Shown: piece after piece, positions 45,463 to 58,700 of the stretch | Numbering within the stretch: the first letter of the stretch is position 1 | Layout: every line of letters starts with the position of its first letter | DNA from: Micromussa lordhowensis | Lineage: Eukaryota > Cnidaria > Anthozoa > Scleractinia > Lobophylliidae | Assembly: GCA_964020085.1 (NCBI GenBank) | Contig: OZ026604.1 | Span: 20,504,894 to 20,568,893, forward strand | Length of the DNA stretch: 64,000 nucleotides | Direction: 5' to 3' | Program-made: the position numbers and the translations under genes | The notes under the pieces: generated by a model | What the model was told of the DNA's origin: nothing | Database searches by the model: none | What the model saw: the letters and a program-made list of their open reading frames with translations, nothing else

Positions 45463-48400
45463 TTAGGACCTGTTGATAACGCTTAAAATTTCCCTAGTGG
45501 AGTCTGGAGTCAAGGGAAGGGAACTTGTGTACTCATTCCCATAGTTAGATGAGCCTTCAGTCTTCAAGACCAGCCGTAGAGGGGGACGCTCTGTAGGAGG
45601 AGAAGCATCTTCCGAAAAATCTAAAAAAGAGGAAAAGCAATAAGTTATCTTGATAAACAGGCTTTAGCTTTCGTCCCATGTATACAAGGTAGTGTACTAT
45701 AGTAGCATGCAGAAACCCAGTGGAAGTTAACAGGTTTCGTTTCCCGAAAGACAGATATTCACGACTTCGCATACAGTAGTGGAAGCACCCGAGACGAACA
45801 GCGCTAGCTAAATGGGACGGATGATCGATTCCTTCCAACGAGGAAAAGAACATTACTCCGAAATTAGCGTAAGGCTTCTAAGTACTTGCCAAAATTACCA
45901 CATTTTGGGGGCTGAATAGGAGAGCCTTGGAGAATCTTGGAGGCGCATAACTTGATTCCAAAAAGTGGCGTCCAGTTGCTCCATTTGTTCAAGATATACT
46001 ACTCGCTTTTTTCCTCACCTTCCTCGTTTGATCCGTCCATACCGTCCAACTCCTCAAGCGAGGAGCTACTCTGGTCTGACATTTGATCTACCAGCTAGGA
46101 AGGAGAAGGAAACACACTCTGGTTACACACAGGCAAATTGAAATTGGTAGAGGGAGGGGCGTGCAGAAGAATGAACACGAATAAAACTTCACCGTTCGAT
46201 AAAAGGAGGCGCGGTAGCCTCATGGTTAGTGCGCTCGCCCATCGAGTGGTCCGGGTTTGAGCCCTGGCGGGAACATTGTGTCGTGGTCTTGGGGAAGACA
46301 CTTTACTATCATAGTGCCTCGCTACAGCCAGGTGCGCAAATGGGTACTGGCGAATTAAATGCTGGGAGTAACCCTGCGATGGACTAGCATCCCATCCAGG
46401 GAGGGGGGGTGGGGGGTTAGAAATACTCCTTGTCGCTTCATGCTACAGAAACAGGAGACAAGCACCGGTCTGATGGATTACTTGGCTCGTATTCACACTT
46501 TACCCACCAGTTTTGATTGGTAAAGCGTTGAGGCCAACACAAAGACGTCAAAAAGTGCTAAAAATTAGATAGTGGCAGTGTCTCCGAAAATTACACCACA
46601 CCACTACGTGCAGACTATAACACAGCAACAATAAACAAGAGCATTAACTTACATCGATGATTTCTTGATCGCTGGGTACCTCATCTTCTGCAAAATTCAT
46701 TTCAAAATAGGATAAGTGTATGGTTACACATTCCAGTGAGGATAATTGTTTCAAAGAGTACAATTTCCAGTTTAGTGAAACTCAAAAGCAATCTAAAGCA
46801 CTCACTCACCTTCTTTGACGATGACTTTGGCACCGGCTGGGGAGCTCTGAAAAATACATTTAAATCCATCTCACATGAGTGAATATGTTAAGATTATTTC
46901 CAAGTAAAAGACACTTCGCTTCGTGAGTTTTTATTATATGCCTGGATTTTTGTGATTTCGTGATGTCCAACCCCTTTAGAATTTGATATTATCTTAACAG
47001 CTAACTAGTCTTCGAAATAGGAACTTGTCCTTTCCAGGATCAACTCAAATTAATATCTCAGGTAGCCGAGAAAAAAATAGAAATTAACATCTGAAAACTC
47101 TCTCTCTGTCTTCCTTAGTTTTAAATGTAAAAGTTCCTGTCACTTTTAACAACAGAAACCTGGGAAGGAGTGTTAACATTTCACGTGACGTCAGTTAGTA
47201 AATAACTAAAGACTATATATGATTTTTTTTTAACGAATCATTTTCGATTAGTACAATACCTCTTCTAAGTCAACAAGTTCCCGGGAACATGACGGCATCA
47301 TGTTATCGCCTGGAGACAAAGGTTCTTGCTTGATTCCTGGTTGAGTCATAACGCCAATGTCTGAGAAAAATGAAAGACAAGAAAACGCTTTATGAAACTT
47401 CTGCATATCAAGATTCACACTTCAAACTTCGACAATTTCACTTCATAGCTACTCAGTACAATAGTCAATTCAAGGCTCAGAACATCACGTACCTTTCATC
47501 TCGGGTCTTGGGTCGAACCACGTACTCATGTAGTCATGATCAAGCAGATGCGGCCAGGCGTGGAATGATGGCCAGAATCCAAAGCCACTGAAAGGTTTAC
47601 TGCCCGGCAGGGGGTAATAAGGAGCCTTTCTAGGCTGTTCCTAAACAACAACAAAAAGATTAGCACCCTTGCTAGGCCGCTACAGGAAGTTTGTATACTG
47701 CCAACTTCTTGTCTTTACCTAAAGAACTGCTGTTCCGAACACGGTGCATGCCTCAACTTTTTTTAATGAAGCCTTATTACATAGCAAACGAGAGACGTGC
47801 CTACACTTGAGGAACACCTTTTTCGCAAAGCGTTAAATTTAGTTTGCGCAGTAGCGATGAAACTTTCCGCTGATACTTGTACCTACTCGATAATCTCGTG
47901 TTGTGACAAAAATGTAGTGAGTGCTGGGTGGCAGTCAAAGAAGAAATAAAAAAGATAATAACGAAAATGAAGCGTTCTTTAATAGAAGGACGATTGCTAA
48001 GAACGAAATGGCATGTACCGCAATAGCTAGATACATACTACCAGCTTTGATTGACAGCTATGATTGACAGGAATGGATCAAACGAACGTAAATCGAAAGC
48101 TCTAGATTTCTAATTGTTTCTATAACAACCATGAAAGCGTTGGTTTCCAATCATGAAAACTTAGCCCGAATATCGATCACTTGCCAGTTTCAACCCTTGG
48201 TATTCCTTTGTAAGAAGCGATCTTCCTCGTGTCATTGTTCTACCTCGGTTAAAGAAACTGAGTATCCTTTCGATTGATCTTGAAATAGTTTCGAGTGTTG
48301 CAAAACTGGCAGCGTGACATTCTTGATTGACACGTGTCTGTTGACTCAACGCCTAAAAGAAATTGAAACGGACTGAAACAAGACTTAGGCTTTGTGCAAT

Positions 48401-51400
48401 GTGGTTGCATTTTCGCATTGCTAAAACTGAAACAAACCTGGGCTAAAGGAAGCGAAACTACTTTTGCGTTCGAACCCCGAAACGTAAAACTTTCGTTTCC
48501 CTCTTTCAGCTTAACCCACCTCTGTCTTAAACAATTTCTTTAGCGAGCATTTAAAGCAACTCCTTTAGCACATGTTCAAGAACGATCTTCGGTTAAATTA
48601 GAAGTCAAAAACAATTTCTCACTGCTAAACTGCGAACAAAACAGATTTTTTGTTGACCCCTCCAGGCTCAAATTCGGTACCACTCAATCTTAAAGTTTCT
48701 TGGAAATCCATCGGTAAAATTGAACGCAAGTTGCCGCAGGCTGTTTACTCAGGCAAAACTTAATTAAGACGAAATTCTGGGATTCCTAGTGAGTAAAAAA
48801 GAATTGCATATTTCTCAGGCTGAGTTATAAGTGTTGAAGTTTTTGCTCTTTTAGTTTGTTGAGTAAAACGGAAATTTGTTTGTTTCGACCCATGTTTATT
48901 GAACGTTTTATAATCTTTCCTCACGGTGTATTACGATTTTCCTGAAAGGCATTTTTTGCTATACATGTTTGGTCATCTCATCTCCAGTAAACAACCAGCA
49001 TTACTGATATTGTTGCATAGCTAGGCTCATAAAACCTGATATATCAGGCAAAAATTAACAAGCTACGATGCTCGTGTTTGATATTAGCCAGGTGTTCCAC
49101 TTTCTTGGATATCCAACTCACAATTTTCAGGGTACACAATACATACAATAATGATTGTAAATTACAATTTTAATTTGCAGTCTCTTGAATTCCTCGTGTA
49201 TCGCCACGTTATATAAAGAGCGATATAACCTACCCCTAGAGTTGTTCTCTTCAATCTCGCGGCTGGCTCTGGTTCTGGCCTTCTCGCTCTCTTCGCAGCT
49301 GTGTGATCTCTCGACTGAGGAGGTGTTACATTTGTGTTTGTAGCCGTACTGGTAGAGGTACTTGCTGCAAATTAAAAACAGCAAATTACTGGCCAGAAAT
49401 TATCCAGACACTTTTACGCAACGCACAGATGCTTTGCAGCATATGTGCACATTCATAGGCTAAAGCTAGACTCGGCTCAGATTGTGGAAACGTCAAAAGC
49501 TTGAGAACAATTGGCGTGTTGTTCATCTCTGTTCCACTACGGCATCCTTGATGACTGTTCCGATCCTAGTTAAAACTCCATTCTGTAGCAAGTTTTTTTT
49601 TTTCACTTTGAGTCATCCGCCAATCTACTCTGTTTACAGTGATAAAAAGAAGAATGAAGAAAATAAATTTGGGGCCAAATTACACACTAAATGCCAAACA
49701 CGACACTGCACTTGGAGCGCTTAATGTTCGACACAAGGGTCTGCAACCTGCCGTGACTATAAACCGAAGTCCTTGTAGATGTGATGTGCTTGGCGGATGT
49801 TTATCTGGGGAGATGTGCATTTTTACCCAAAATGAAGGCGCCTTATTCCTATCCTCGACGAAGAAAGCGGTCTGAGAAACGTCAGAGAGCACCTTTTCGT
49901 TTGTTGGCGTATGTACAGTTTCGGGCTTAGCCGAGGAAGGAATTCTAACACGCACAATCTACGACAAGTGAAGTTCTACACAAAATTTGCCACCAAAAGA
50001 TAAAGTACTCGGCTCGTATTATCATGTATCCATCATGGACAATCGAACACTCGGTTTTCCGGTCGTTTTGGTAAAGTTCTATTTGCACCTGAAGCAGGTC
50101 ATAAGCCTTTGTAATCTAGTCTAAAATACCGAATTCCGCATTGCAAAAGCTATTCTCAACATCATGACCGCATAATCTTTACATAAACAGGAACAGTTCA
50201 ATTCATCTAGCCTTATACGAGCACCGCGCCTTAAAATCTGTTATCATGAAAGTCTTTCCGTCAGCACATTAGTAAAATCATTGCAATTATTTAAAGTGGA
50301 GCTACATATACTTGAAGTAGTTCAAATTAATTTTTTCCGCATTCTCTGACTTCAAAAGAAGGTCGCACTTTTTAACGCAAAATAATTCTTCCCTCATGTT
50401 CCCTAGAACTCGAGGTTAAATTCTTGTGAAGGTACTTAAAACTGTATGTATTTCTGCAATAAATCACGAAAATGTTTGAATTACTTTAGCTTATTTAAGG
50501 TAAAACAAGAATTTAAAAATGGGGTTTGATATGAACTCGCACCGCTGTAATCCCTTCGGCTGCGAAAAAGGAATATTTTCTTAGCTACACCTCCCTTGAT
50601 TGATCTCCTTAGAACCTGCTTAGAAGGTACGACTGAGAGTCCACACTTGTAATGCGTTTCTCTTTGGACAAGTACAGAATGTGGATTTGCTTTTAAACCG
50701 GCCTGTTTGTCTAACTTGAGCAATGACCTTATTTTTTGCCCTCCCTGCATTATATATCTAGATTATTTCTTAAAGTATGTGTTTGAGAGCAGCTAGGGCA
50801 GAGCATCGTATATTTATCTTCAAATTTCATAGGCCACTTCTAGTCGATTCATTTTTTTTACCCGCCATTTCTTGGTAATCTCCAACAACAACAGATGTAG
50901 AATAAATAAGTTATTGACCGCCTGACGCCAAACGGGATCGAATCTCATGGTATTCCATGCTGATATCGAAACAGACTTTCGAACCTTTCGGTTTCAAATT
51001 ATGTTCTCATTACGGCCTATTTGCAACGTCAAACTCAACACTCGCCACGAAAATTGTCTTCAAAAGGTGGTCTGTTCGTCAAACTGTGACGCTTTCCTAG
51101 AATACTTCCACGCCTTAAAAATAAGAAAAACACTTCTAAACTACACAGAGGCCCGTTTTTCTTGAACTTTCAGCATACCGTGCTAGAACTGCCGAAGATT
51201 ACTCGTTGAAATTGAGAGTCAGAAACCGAAGTCTGTAGCGGTCTCGTGTTTGCTGAAATTCGCGGGTTGACTATGCTCCTAGGGCGTCAACGATGACGCC
51301 CTGATCATTTTTTTTTCGCAGAATCGATATAACAAGAAAGTTGGCAAACTCCGAATAAACTAACGATTATAAAACTCCTTTAATCTTAACGCTTTAACAA

Positions 51401-52364
51401 AATTCCCCCTTCAAATTATTACAGTTTCGTTTAAACGACTTCACCAGTGCTATAACGATATGCAAATTACGTAATTCAAGGCTTTTTCTCGGAAATGCTA
51501 TCGTAAACAGGTTTGTGCCTTTTTCTGGGAATTGGCCATGCTTTGTTGATTTCGACTGATTCTTTTCACAGCGTTCTGGCAAAAATAAGCCTCGAATCCT
51601 TGCTAAGATTATACTCATGATTGTAGCATGTTGTCTTTTAGTCGTTTTGTGAACTTCCGCTAAGGATAAACATTAAAATTGGCCTGAAATTGAGCGAGAA
51701 GTCGGTTTACAGGTCACGGGTTCCAGTTCTGCACAAGAGCGAGCATAAATTCTATTGAGGTTTTTGTTTTCGACAATGGTTTCCTTCGGTTTGAATACAC
51801 AATCTCTAAAACGAAACATTTGTCTCAGAGAACTGCCACAACATCCGTGAATAAACAGGTTTAAATTTTGATTCGGCAAGCACTCTTCGCCGTCTTATTG
51901 ATTCGAGTGCAAATATCGAGCCGTCGAGGCCGACGTTGTCTGGCGCAAAACCACGTCGTTTACTTACATTTGCTTTGCCGTTTATTGTGGCCGTCTTTCT
52001 TCACCGATTTTATCTGATAGACTTTATAAGCATCTTGGCCCCGCGCAATCCCCTGGTTTGGAAGTTCCGTGATATCCGGAAGAGCGTTGAGAGCGCATCG
52101 AAAATTCGCTTTCCATCGTCGTGGATCGGGTCTGTCATAGCCTTTCCTGTAGCGTCCACTGTGGATTGCCCAGCCTTCGAAAACACAGGCGTCCTTAGGG
52201 AACGACCAGCACTGTCTCGAAGCATGCTTCCAGGAGACTTTAAAGATTCCTTTGTCACGGTCCTCCCACTCAAGACCTGGAAGTCGGCCGCTGTCTGCTT
52301 CTTTCTCGATCCATGCTCGAAGACGAAGTCTTTCCGCGGGCATTGCAAAATACTTCTTAAACAA
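45463..52364 (-). CDS. Interferon regulatory factor IRF-c, IRF1/2-like (353-360 aa)
   Basis: Eight exons: 52364-51968, 49364-49234, 47640-47493, 47360-47260, 46846-46810, 46687-46653, 46094-46019, 45620-45463. The sum is 1083 bases in frame. The IRF domain (LRAWIEKEADSGRLPGLEW, VSWKHASRQCW, EGWAIHSGRYR, DPRRWKANFRCALNALPDI) looks closer to vertebrate IRF1/2 than to IRF-a/b. MPAERLRLRAW at ATG 52343 parallels the usual IRF1 start; ATG 52364 is also in frame. Exon 2 holds a basic nuclear-localisation type segment (AAKRARRPEPEPAARLKR). Exon 3 has FWPSFHAWPHLLDHDY; exon 4 a sumoylation-type site IKQEPLSP. Exons 6-7 are one acidic cassette (VPSDQEIID-LVDQMSDQSS). Exon 8 ends LRLVLKTEGS...LPLTPDS. 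Exon 1 has a kappaB/TATA promoter 150 bp upstream. Confidence 0.87.
46019..46687 (-). repeat. IRF-c single acidic cassette (exon pair)
   Basis: Exon A 46687-46653 (EDEVPSDQEIID) and exon B 46094-46019 (LVDQMSDQSSSSLEELDG...). The same phase pattern 1-0-1 as the four IRF-b cassettes. Confidence 0.85.
46207..46530 (+). mobile_element. tRNA-derived SINE
   Basis: A tRNA-like head has box A (GCGGTAGCCTCATGGTTAGT) and box B (GGGTTTGAGCCC), followed by a body with TGGGTACTGGCG, AACCCTGCGATGGACTAGC and TCCCATCCAGGG, a tail type seen in many marine invertebrate and fish SINEs. It lies in the IRF-c intron between the two cassette exons. The tail end is not sharp. Confidence 0.75.
51968..52364 (-). CDS. 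IRF-c exon 1, DNA-binding domain
   Basis: Single-exon domain with all five canonical Trp plus WKANFRC. Ends AAA T/GTAAGT (phase 1). The plus-strand ORF 51936-52382 is only its shadow. Confidence 0.92.
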
Positions 52365-52487
52365 TATAGTCTGCGTGAGTAACTCCTAGGAGAATTTTAT
52401 AATCTTCGTGTTAAAGCGCAAGACCGATTAGATGCGTTCGCTTCAATGTCTGAACTCCAAATGCTGCAAAGTTCTGGGGGGCAAACG

Positions 52488-52532
52488 CTTTATATTTTTA
52501 GAATTCACATGATGCTGATACGGGGAGTCCCC
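52488..52532 (-). promoter_or_regulatory. IRF-c core promoter: kappaB site and TATA-like box
   Basis: GGGGAGTCCCC at 52522-52532 fits the NF-kappaB consensus. About 25 bp downstream on the minus strand is TAAAAATATAAAGCG (52486-52500), a TATA-like box, which would place transcription start near 52460, about 100 bp before the first ATG. Class inferred from sequence only. Confidence 0.6.
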
Positions 52533-52539
52533 TCCACTT

Positions 52540-55500
52540 TCTGAGAAATGCAAATGACGTCATAATTGATCTTCATCCTAACCAATCACCGCAAGTCACA
52601 TGCTCGCTCTATTTACAGCATTTTACGACTTGTTTTGTCTCGATTATTGAAAGAAAGCAAGGAAATTTTCCCAGATAAAACAACTTAATACGTATACTAT
52701 AACAGAAGAAGATTGCAGATTAAATATTGTGCCGTTCTTTAGTTCTTTCTTCCTTGTCAAACCTAGCCTGTTATCCAAGTAATAAAATCGACATAAATGT
52801 GTGGCAAGAAAAAAAATCAATTAGTTTCATTTTTTGGATATGGTTCATTTTGCAGTGGATTGGCTCACAAAGCGAAAGAACTGAACAGGAAATCACCGGC
52901 CTGGTTTAAGAAACGAAAGAAAGGATTTGCGAAACCTAGAAGAAAGACGTAACCGAAAGATTTCATTTTGGCATAACAAGATGTCCTTTTTTAATTTGTG
53001 AAAACTGTCTAGTGCCCTCTAATGTCACAAACTCAATCAAGCTACGGGATCGAATCTCTGAAAGTACAAGACGAAGACGTTTTAAAAGCATTTTGCAAGC
53101 TGAGGTTGTAAACTTTTTTCTGCGTCATGAGCTAAGTTTTGATATGCTAATATATTCATGTATCATATTTTCCATACAGGGCAGAAGTAAAGCGATCAAA
53201 AAGGCTTGCGTGAGAGAAATCTCATCTGTAGAGCATAGTGAAAGAAGAAATTAATAAATGAAAGATTATAAGCTGTTTCGAAAGGTCTTCATAGTATACG
53301 TATGTCAAAAGGTTCGAAGCTTGCGTGACATCTAAACACTGACAAATTATTCGAGAAGCCGCGAGTTCACCAAAGCGGAACGGGATGTTTTTGAGGCAAA
53401 GTTTCAATTAAACCCAAAGAGGAAAAGAAAATCCCGCTTAGACTGAAGCAATACGTTTTCACAGCTGGCAGATATTAGTTTCCACTCTTCTTCAGCTTTC
53501 CATCCATTTAAATGGTAGCAAATTTGATTGCCGAGGCTTTTAAAATATTCCACGTGGATAGTTTGACTTCCGCTTCTGGAGCAATACCCGTTTTAGAATA
53601 AGGGTATCATATTCTGTTTTCAAAATTTACACGCTTTTTCACTTTTATTTCAATCATTATTGTGGGCGATGGCTGATGCCTCCTCATTCCTCCTTCCTGC
53701 AATGAGCGTAGCTAACTTCTAAGCATAAGTTCGGAGTTTTCGTTAAGTTTCGAGCCCTTGTTGTTTATCCATGACTCGTCTCTTCAAGAGCGTCTCAGAG
53801 AATTCGGTCACACCCTTGCGACACACCTCTTTTGTTTCAATTAAAAGAGCTCTAGCTACAACTTCCGTGAGAAAAGTTGGTGAATATTTGCTTATGGTGA
53901 CTGAAAACACATGCAGAACAGAAGAATATGCATCATGAATATAAAAGAAAGAGTTCGCCAATCGGAAATGGTCTTCTTAAATGAATTAAACAAATTCTCA
54001 CAACTATAGCAAATAATGGAAACCGGTAATGAGAATATCTATGTCAAGTTAAACCTTTTGCAAGATTTCTTGTTTCCAACTCCCTCTCCCAATGGAAACA
54101 TTGTTGCAACCCTTGGGAGAAATCAATTTTGCGAGAATTATAGCTACTAGGCAAAAATCAATGCGACGAGCTTGAATAGAGTTCAGACAAAACAGGGATA
54201 AAGTGGAGTAAATGGTTAATTGTTTCATAGACTTCCGCATGGTTTAACTTCCTGTTCCAAAGGCAAACTGAAATGTGTTTAGTATTTAAAATGGCAATCC
54301 TGCTTAACAACTAGAGTCTGTCCCGAGCCTTTTAGAGATAATTAACCCACTGAACATACTGCGATATGTTGTTTATTAGCGAGTTTATTATTTACTTGTT
54401 CTCGTGCGCCGGTGTAGACCGCTCGATATCTAATGAGACCGATCAAATGAAATCAAATCAAATCAACTGATGATATTAAACGCTTCAAATTGTCGATATA
54501 GTGGAAACCGTCTTAGTCTTTGAGGCGAAAAAATAATTAAGCCTGAGGAAATTTTTTCATGTGTGTCAGTTTGTAAGCAGCTTTTGACGTATATCACATT
54601 TACGTCAGTTCTGTTCTAATACAACGGATAATTAAGCCATTATTTTGCTGCGGGTCTCAAGGGGGCAAGTATGGAAGTTGCATAAAGTCGGTAAAAATCT
54701 GATTTCTAAACAATGATTTTTAGCATGTAAACTTTGGACTTTACCACTAAATTTGAGGGGTGAGTTAGATCAACATGGGAAGTCCCATTTTCAAATCTAC
54801 CTGTAAACATCCCCAACGATTTTATATTTTACCCGTGTAGAAAATTAATGCATAGAAACTGAAAACACGCATGACGATAGGCTTCCCAGCACGTCTGCTT
54901 CAATGGACATTACCAAAAAATCATTTAACAACCGATGCTGCAAACACACTCTTCATTTTTATTCGCTGCGGCTTGATTAAAAAAGGCCATAATAAGACAA
55001 GAAATCACTGTGCACTGAGATTGCTTCCTGGTGCTGAAACGGGGGTGGGGGGGGGGGGGGGGTGGTGGGAGGAAACTCCCTTATCAGTTTAATATATAAG
55101 TGGGTGCGACCCTAACGGGTATGGCTTTTAAGCGGTTTTACTCTGAAAAAAGGTTAAAAATTTTGACTCTTTTGGTCTGGAATAGGGTATGTCTTTCACT
55201 CTGCATGGTTTGGCATTGGGTATTTTGTTTACAAGGAATTTCCGCATCAATATTGGCAAATTTCGTAGCCCTTCTGAAATGTTCACGCAAATCAAGAATC
55301 CAATCCTGGTTAGCTGCGTTCATGAATTAGAGCCCTGTAGAGGTCTGAAATGAGGTATTGATTTTTCGCACAGGTCTGAAATCACGGATTTTCGCCTGAA
55401 ACAAGCTACAAGTTGAAGGTTCGGGCGGCACATGCCCAGCAGAACCTCCTGGAAGTAGCTCCCCGACATCACCCATGCCGTGCTGGAACCGCCGCGTGTT

Positions 55501-58300
55501 TTTAAAAGAAACTAAAAACTGGTTGTCATTCGTTTCATTGGCTACCCCTGTGAAAGGGAAAAATAATAACAGACAATAATTAAAAGAAGGTAAAAGTCTC
55601 TCAATCACAGCTAGTTGAGAGCCCTTAAAATGGCAACAGGTGTCTTAATTAGTTACTTTTGTGCTTCAGCTTGCTGTAACGGGTTTTATCGAATCATCTG
55701 TCTTCCGGTTCAACGTTCTAGAAGCTGGAAAACACACACGAACAAAATTAAGTAACTGGTGATGAATAGCGGAACAAGCAATAACGATGTGACGCCAATG
55801 AAACCTGATTAAGCCTTGAGCTGAATACGGCGAGTTACAACCCTCGCATCCTGGTTCGGTCCAAGGAATTCGAGTTGTTTCAACCTTAATTCATGAAATT
55901 TTATGTTCAGTCTGTGAATCACACAGTAAATAGAACAAAGACAGGGTTCGCAAGCTGCATCGATTCTGAGAGTATGAGGGGAGCACGTTAAAAATTTTGG
56001 ATGGGATCTTTGATTCTTAGTAGACACCCCCAATTAAACATGTTTAAAGGGAAGCCTTCATTTACCTTGAACTTTAATTTGGGTCTTCGACGAGATGAAA
56101 ACGAAAGTGGGCTCAGAGAATCATATGTCAATTCTGGTTCTTCAGATTCTTTCACCTTTTTTTAAAATAAGTTACAGATTTTTGTTGGCCAAATGACTGA
56201 ATTTGCTAGTATCATCAAAGCAGTCACAGATTGTAACTCCTTTCTCCGTTCACTCATTTTTTCCGTGTGCACGTGAATTTCATGTACATTTCATTTTTCC
56301 GTGTTTCTATGGCCGCGACCAGAGGAAGTTAGCTCTCAATACACAGCTAAGTTCTCCGTCCAGACTATATATGCCGGCGGAATTTGACTCACCGGTTATT
56401 ATGGATTTGTGTACCTGATCGCTTCCGAAAAGCTTCGTTTTCAGTCAAACTGTTTTCTGTCCACACTAAAAACGCTAAATCTGCGTTTTCAAATTCGTCC
56501 GGTTTGAAGTGCGTTTTCGAAAAGCTCCGTTTTCGTGACGATTTAGTGAGGACTGTACAGCTGACTGTAAGCTTAACCGAAGAAATTAAAATTCTTCCGG
56601 CATAGTGTGGATATAGGGCCTTTGTTATTCTTTGACAATTACATTAGCAAGTTAATTGTGGTTAACTGATAGCTATTAAATCTCCGTTGATATCTAAAAT
56701 ATATATGTGTGAGTTCCGCTCGCCGATTAAGTTTTTTTATTTTAAGTCACTGAGATTTAAAAAAAAAGTGTAGTTTGGGCAGAGAGAGGGCGAAGTAGGT
56801 GCAAAGCATCATTACAAAACAGTAGCTCTTACAGGAAAGCTGTAAAATGAGTTGAAATGGTCATACATATCAGAACTAGATTTCCACTCAGCCTTGTTCC
56901 TCTTTGTGAACTTCTCGCTAAAAAGAGGTTCAAAGGCTGGAGCTTGCTATGGAAGTTTTAAGTTATGTTAAAAAAATAAAATATCCGTGGGAAGTGCTCC
57001 AGTGGTCTTATCTTAAAGGACGCGGGAAAATTCTTCATGCCACAGTACTTAATCTGGGTTATTATATCTATATATAGCGATATTCATCCGGTCTCGATTG
57101 AAACCCTATACAGTTGTTTTGTTTAATTTCGTACCAGTTTCCCTAATGGATATCGACGAATTAAGCTTAATAATAACTGCTTGAGTGGCTTAACTGTTAA
57201 CCTTGTCTCTTTATCCTCTGAATTGTATGCAAACCGATGCTATACCAAATTTGGGTTTAGCGAGAAAGTATTTCGGTTGCGGCTAGCCCTAGGCTGTAGG
57301 TGCGACAAACAGTCACTTTTTACTAACAAAAGACTGGATTAAATCAATCTTCAACAAAAGAGATTCAATAAACTGAACAATGATTACTACCTTATATAGT
57401 GGAAACCTTACGACTTCCGTATCAGATCTGCAGTCTTGAACTTGTAGCGCGGGTGAAGGGCAGCGATTAATACCGGAACAATTAAAAACTGGTCTGGAGG
57501 CGCCATTTGGTCGGTTAAAGACAGTTATGACTTAATGCTTTCGATACTGATTGAGTGCCTCAGCGACAATTTCGGGGTCTGAAATGGCTTAAACGTAAAG
57601 ATTACCTGTATTGAATCAATTCCTGCGTAAATTCTGTTGGCAGATATCCTCTAAAAAGACTTACAAGTAATAGCAAAGCGCGCGAGTGACGTCATGATAT
57701 GACTCAGACAAGACTCAGACAAACAAACCGGAATGGCGGACGATTTTCCTAAACCAGTTTCTAAAACAGCCGGTGTTCTTAAAACACATTTTTGAAACGA
57801 AAACTTCGCCTGGATCCCCTCTAGTTCTCTCAGAATACGCCGATGTTGTATGAGCCTCGTGGGGGGTATAATCATTTGCATTCTATTTTTAGTCCTCGCG
57901 CGCTTCGCTATTAAATTACGATAATTCCTTGTTCTTTTCTCAGGGCCCTGGTCATCAGTGTTCAATTTACTCCCGGGGGTATCCCTGGGTATGATTTGGG
58001 TGGGTATGTACCTCCCGGAGCCCCGTTTTAAAAGGAATTTGCATTCAAAGTTATACCCCGTTCTAGAAACAGGTCAATTATCAATACCCCGTTATATAAA
58101 TTGACATCACTTTCTAAAATCTAAACCTAGAGTTTTTATCCACACTATCAAGCATAAAAGGCGGTATATTTATATCTGCTTAAAATTTTACAGCTCAATA
58201 GCGGGCTTCGTTTGGAAGCATTTTGAATTTCAGCGTTGTGGAGGTGCGTGACACAAGGCTACGATCGACTTTGTTGAAATATATCTATACTTATCCCGTG
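52540..58300. other. No gene seen
   Basis: Long stretch upstream of IRF-c. ATCAAATCAAATCAA-type microsatellite at 54445-54467, a G-run at 55039-55064. ORFs such as 55327-55608, 56203-56605 and 57651-57965 have no motif I recognise and no splice context. Confidence 0.5.
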
Positions 58301-58497
58301 ATTTGAAGAACGGCTATTCAAATTTGGAACGGCTCAGCCGTTCTTCCCGCCTGGCTTCAGCCGGGAGTTTCGCCTTGGAACGGCTTTGATTCACACGCCG
58401 AACCTTGCATGTGCCGAACCTAATGCATAAATGATTATAACGTATTTTACAAGCAGTTTCTCGAAGAGAGCATGCGTCATAGAGCTTGTTTACCATC

Positions 58498-58700
58498 ATG
58501 GCGACTTGGAGAGCTACACTCGCGGATAGCAGCGAAGACATGTGTAGTTCCTGCTTCGATAACAAGAAGTATGTTTGTATTGAATATCGCATGTCGATCT
58601 GTAACAAGTGCTCTACTTTCGAAAACAATGAAGATACTGGTGGTTAGACGGCAGGAAGATCTGTTGGGCATCGTGAACCGTGCCTCAAGGCTAAGAAGTT
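58498..58700 (+). pseudogene. Cys-rich (CxxC) zinc-binding-like fragment
   Basis: From ATG 58498 the frame gives a short N-terminus, then DMCSSCFDNKKYVCIEYRM and SICNKCSTFENNED, a regular C-x2-C / C / C-x2-C spacing like small zinc-binding domains. TAG at 58648 follows where a Trp is likely, and the open frame continues with GRSVGHREPCLKAKK. Probably a nonsense-mutated copy of a dispersed gene family; I cannot name it. The plus-strand ORF 58472-58780 is in another frame. Confidence 0.4.

Noticed and set aside
46215..46275. tRNA gene
   Set aside because: A and B boxes are present, but the acceptor stem does not close and SINE body sequence follows.
49639..49955. Overlapping ORFs in IRF-c intron 1
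   Set aside because: No motif, no splice-framed link to the IRF-c exons, and both strands are open by chance.
51936..52382. 148-residue plus-strand ORF
   Set aside because: Exact shadow of the IRF-c DNA-binding exon on the other strand.
55039..55064. G-run as a G-quadruplex regulatory site
   Set aside because: A single homopolymer in a gene-free stretch; no conservation or gene context to support a role.
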